The notes under the pieces were generated by a model. The model was not told the origin of the DNA, searched no databases, and saw only the letters and a program-made list of their open reading frames with translations. A stretch of 8,132 nucleotides of DNA from Spirochaeta sp. (lineage in GTDB: Bacteria; Spirochaetota; Spirochaetia; DSM-2461), in assembly GCA_030635565.1 (NCBI GenBank), contig DAOVYP010000081.1:1-8132 (forward strand). Direction: 5' to 3'. This document shows, one piece after another, positions 7,412 to 8,132 of this stretch (position 1 is the first letter of the stretch; every line of letters begins with the position of its first letter). The translations under genes were made by a program, and so were the position numbers.

Positions 7412-7440
7412 ATCGTAAACGTTTAAGAATAAATCGTCAA
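7412..7440 (-). promoter_or_regulatory. Promoter of the regulator gene
   Basis: On the minus strand, TTGACG (7440-7435, 5 of 6 to the -35 consensus) is followed after exactly 17 bases by TACGAT (7417-7412, 4 of 6 to the -10 consensus). The A of the ATG at 7405 is the seventh base after the -10 box, the usual place for transcription to begin. Most of operator O2 lies between or on the two boxes, so the bound repressor would block polymerase. Confidence 0.6.
7413..7428. promoter_or_regulatory. LacI-family operator O2 in the divergent control region
   Basis: The plus strand reads TCGTAAACGTTTAAGA, a 16-base palindrome with 7 of 8 half-site positions symmetric around the central CG. It shares TCGTAAACGTTT with O1, in the opposite orientation and 1146 bases away centre to centre. 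It covers the spacer and -10 box of the regulator promoter and lies about 72 bases upstream of the lipoprotein start. Autorepression is the natural reading. Confidence 0.75.
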
Positions 7441-7468
7441 AGATCTGTACCATAGTGTTTATTGGCTG

Positions 7469-7474
7469 TATATT
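7469..7474 (+). promoter_or_regulatory. Candidate -10 box for the lipoprotein gene
   Basis: TATATT matches the -10 consensus at 5 of 6 positions and lies 26 bases before the ATG at 7500. No good -35 box is found at 16-18 bases upstream (best about 3 of 6). A transcript starting near 7481 would still include the GAGGAG ribosome site. Confidence 0.35.
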
Positions 7475-7488
7475 GTGGCAACCGCCTT

Positions 7489-7494
7489 GAGGAG
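7489..7494 (+). promoter_or_regulatory. Ribosome binding site of the lipoprotein gene
   Basis: GAGGAG is followed by a 5-base spacer and the ATG at 7500. This strong site is the reason to place the gene start here and not at the GTG at 7670, which has none. Confidence 0.7.
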
Positions 7495-7499
7495 TTGAT

Positions 7500-7885
7500 A
7501 TGAAAAGGACCTATGTTGTGTTGACCTTGATCCTCACTCTGGCCCTGTTGCTGACGGATGCAGAGGTGGACCCCTGCCGCTATCAGCAGTATTAACAATA
7601 ACTAATAGCAATGATACTGATAATTATTATGTTAAAATTTCAGAACCGGCCGGCAGTACGACAACCCTTGTGATAACTGATGGGAACATGATTGTTCACA
7701 TTCCACCATCTGGTTCAGATGACTTTAATATATCCTGGCTGGGTAGTGCCGCAGGAGAAAGCCAGTTTGTTGATATGGTTTTCTATCTTGATGATACAGG
7801 TTCTGGCGCGGAAGAAGGCGATGGATATCTTGAAGTCATTGCCGGTCAAAACAATTCCTATGATTTGACTACTTATCTTAAATAG
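7500..7885 (+). pseudogene. Small predicted lipoprotein, broken by a one-base frameshift at the lipobox
   Basis: The frame from ATG 7500 encodes a clear export signal (MKR, then VVLTLILTLALLLT) but stops at 7593-7595 after 31 codons. The reading frame one base back is open from before 7556 through to TAG at 7883-7885. Reading ACGGATGC at 7554-7561 as if one G were missing joins the two. The result is a 128-residue protein with the lipobox LTGC at residues 18-21, and a mature lipoprotein of 108 residues starting CRGGPLPLSAV. The mature part is acidic, rich in Thr, Ser, Asp and Gly, and looks like a small beta-sandwich. I do not recognise the family. Downstream codons lack their own start signal. 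The cause could be a real mutation, phase variation or a sequencing error in the G run. The gene is divergent from the regulator; no link to inositol use is apparent. Confidence 0.7.
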
Positions 7886-8039
7886 GTATGTATTAAAACT
7901 CCGGAAATTCACTAATTATTCAATATTGGTGACCTGAATCCAGTTGTGGCTCGGTATTACTTTAGAGCTCTAGATATCCCTCCGCGAATTTGTCCTCATA
8001 GGCTTAAGCCCTTCTATGAGCCATTCCAAGGAGTCGCGC
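7886..8039. other. Non-coding stretch after the lipoprotein gene
   Basis: I see no complete gene and no strong terminator here. It contains the 10-base palindrome TAGAGCTCTA near 7963-7972. Composition rises from 43% G+C at 7921-7980 to about 68% at 8041-8100, which suggests a boundary with different DNA near 7980-8030. Confidence 0.4.
7995..8020. repeat. Hairpin upstream of the right-edge ORF
   Basis: CTCATAG (7995-8001) and CTATGAG (8014-8020) form a perfect 7-base-pair stem. Between them, overlapping the left arm by one base, is the 10-base palindrome GGCTTAAGCC (8001-8010). The right arm ends 4-5 bases before an AAGGAG ribosome site. Leader hairpins in this position occur in front of some transposase genes, but the function here is unknown. 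Confidence 0.45.
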
Positions 8040-8132
8040 ATGGCCTCCGAGAGAATCGCTGCCCGGGCGCCCGAGGCTATCTCGTACCTCGTCACCCTGC
8101 TTTAGGCCGTACCGGGACAGACAGTCCAATTA
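8040..8132 (+). pseudogene. Start of a possible decayed transposase-like ORF (window edge)
   Basis: An ATG at 8040 has an AAGGAG site 6 bases upstream and opens MASERIAARAPEAISYLVTL. The frame stops at TAG 8103-8105 after 21 codons, but the same frame continues with AVPGQTVQL to the edge of the window. Ignoring the stop, the text resembles the N-terminus of some IS transposases as I remember them; this is weak recognition, not a search result. A CAG-to-TAG change would explain the stop. A 41-codon minus-strand frame over 7970-8095 is an equally open competitor, so strand and identity are uncertain. Confidence 0.25.

Noticed and set aside
7406..7453. Upstream ATG extending the LacI-family regulator by 16 residues
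   Set aside because: It has no ribosome site, the extra residues precede the normal N-terminal helix-turn-helix, and the operator and promoter would be inside the coding region.
7715..7912. 65-codon minus-strand frame opposite the lipoprotein gene
   Set aside because: The plus strand gives a coherent lipoprotein with signal peptide and lipobox once one base is restored; the minus frame has no such support.
7970..8095. 41-codon minus-strand frame at the right edge beginning with GTG
   Set aside because: It looks protein-like and helical but has no properly spaced ribosome site and an in-frame stop just upstream. It is kept only as the competitor of the plus-strand ORF.
1..8132. CRISPR array, tRNA or rRNA genes, long direct repeats
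   Set aside because: Reading the intergenic stretches on both strands showed no regularly spaced repeats, no tRNA-like T-arm sequence and no rRNA-like sequence.

Overview
The window is a bacterial chromosomal segment. Its core is a myo-inositol catabolism operon on the minus strand, read from right to left: a LacI-family regulator, then iolB, iolD, iolE, iolG and a truncated second inositol-dehydrogenase-like gene. All four iol proteins look full length with recognisable active-site motifs. They are tightly packed: a 4-base ATGA overlap at iolB/iolD, gaps of 12-21 bases elsewhere, and good Shine-Dalgarno sequences. The host cannot be fixed from sequence alone. A spirochaete or another inositol-using fermenter is a guess based on protein style, not something the sequence proves.

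Layout: 1-881 is the N-terminal 293 codons of a phosphomannomutase/phosphoglucomutase, minus strand, running off the left edge. 882-986 is a short AT-rich spacer. 987-1616 is an inositol-dehydrogenase paralogue that has lost its C-terminal domain. 1638-6254 holds iolG, iolE, iolD and iolB. 6255-6406 carries a LacI-type operator next to the iolB Shine-Dalgarno and a hairpin with a T-run that may terminate the regulator transcript. 6407-7405 is the regulator. 7406-7499 is a divergent control region with a second operator that shares 12 identical bases with the first. 7500-7885 is a small lipoprotein gene on the plus strand that appears broken by a one-base frameshift exactly at its lipobox. 7886-8132 is non-coding until a GC-rich right edge, which may be the start of a decayed transposase-like ORF.

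How the genes work together: IolG oxidises myo-inositol to 2-keto-myo-inositol, IolE dehydrates it to the trihydroxycyclohexane-dione, IolD opens the ring to 5-deoxyglucuronate, and IolB isomerises that to 2-deoxy-5-keto-D-gluconate. The later steps (kinase IolC, aldolase IolJ, dehydrogenase IolA) and a transporter are not in the window. The LacI-family protein probably represses both itself and the operon through the two matching operators.

The window is a compositional mosaic. By hand count the first 120 bases are about 37% G+C, a 60-base sample of iolD (4561-4620) about 58%, a sample of the lipoprotein gene (7681-7740) 40%, and 8041-8100 about 68%. The left composition break coincides with the truncation of the dehydrogenase paralogue. 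I saw no clearly new biological system; the most useful observations are the damaged genes at both margins and the two-operator control circuit.
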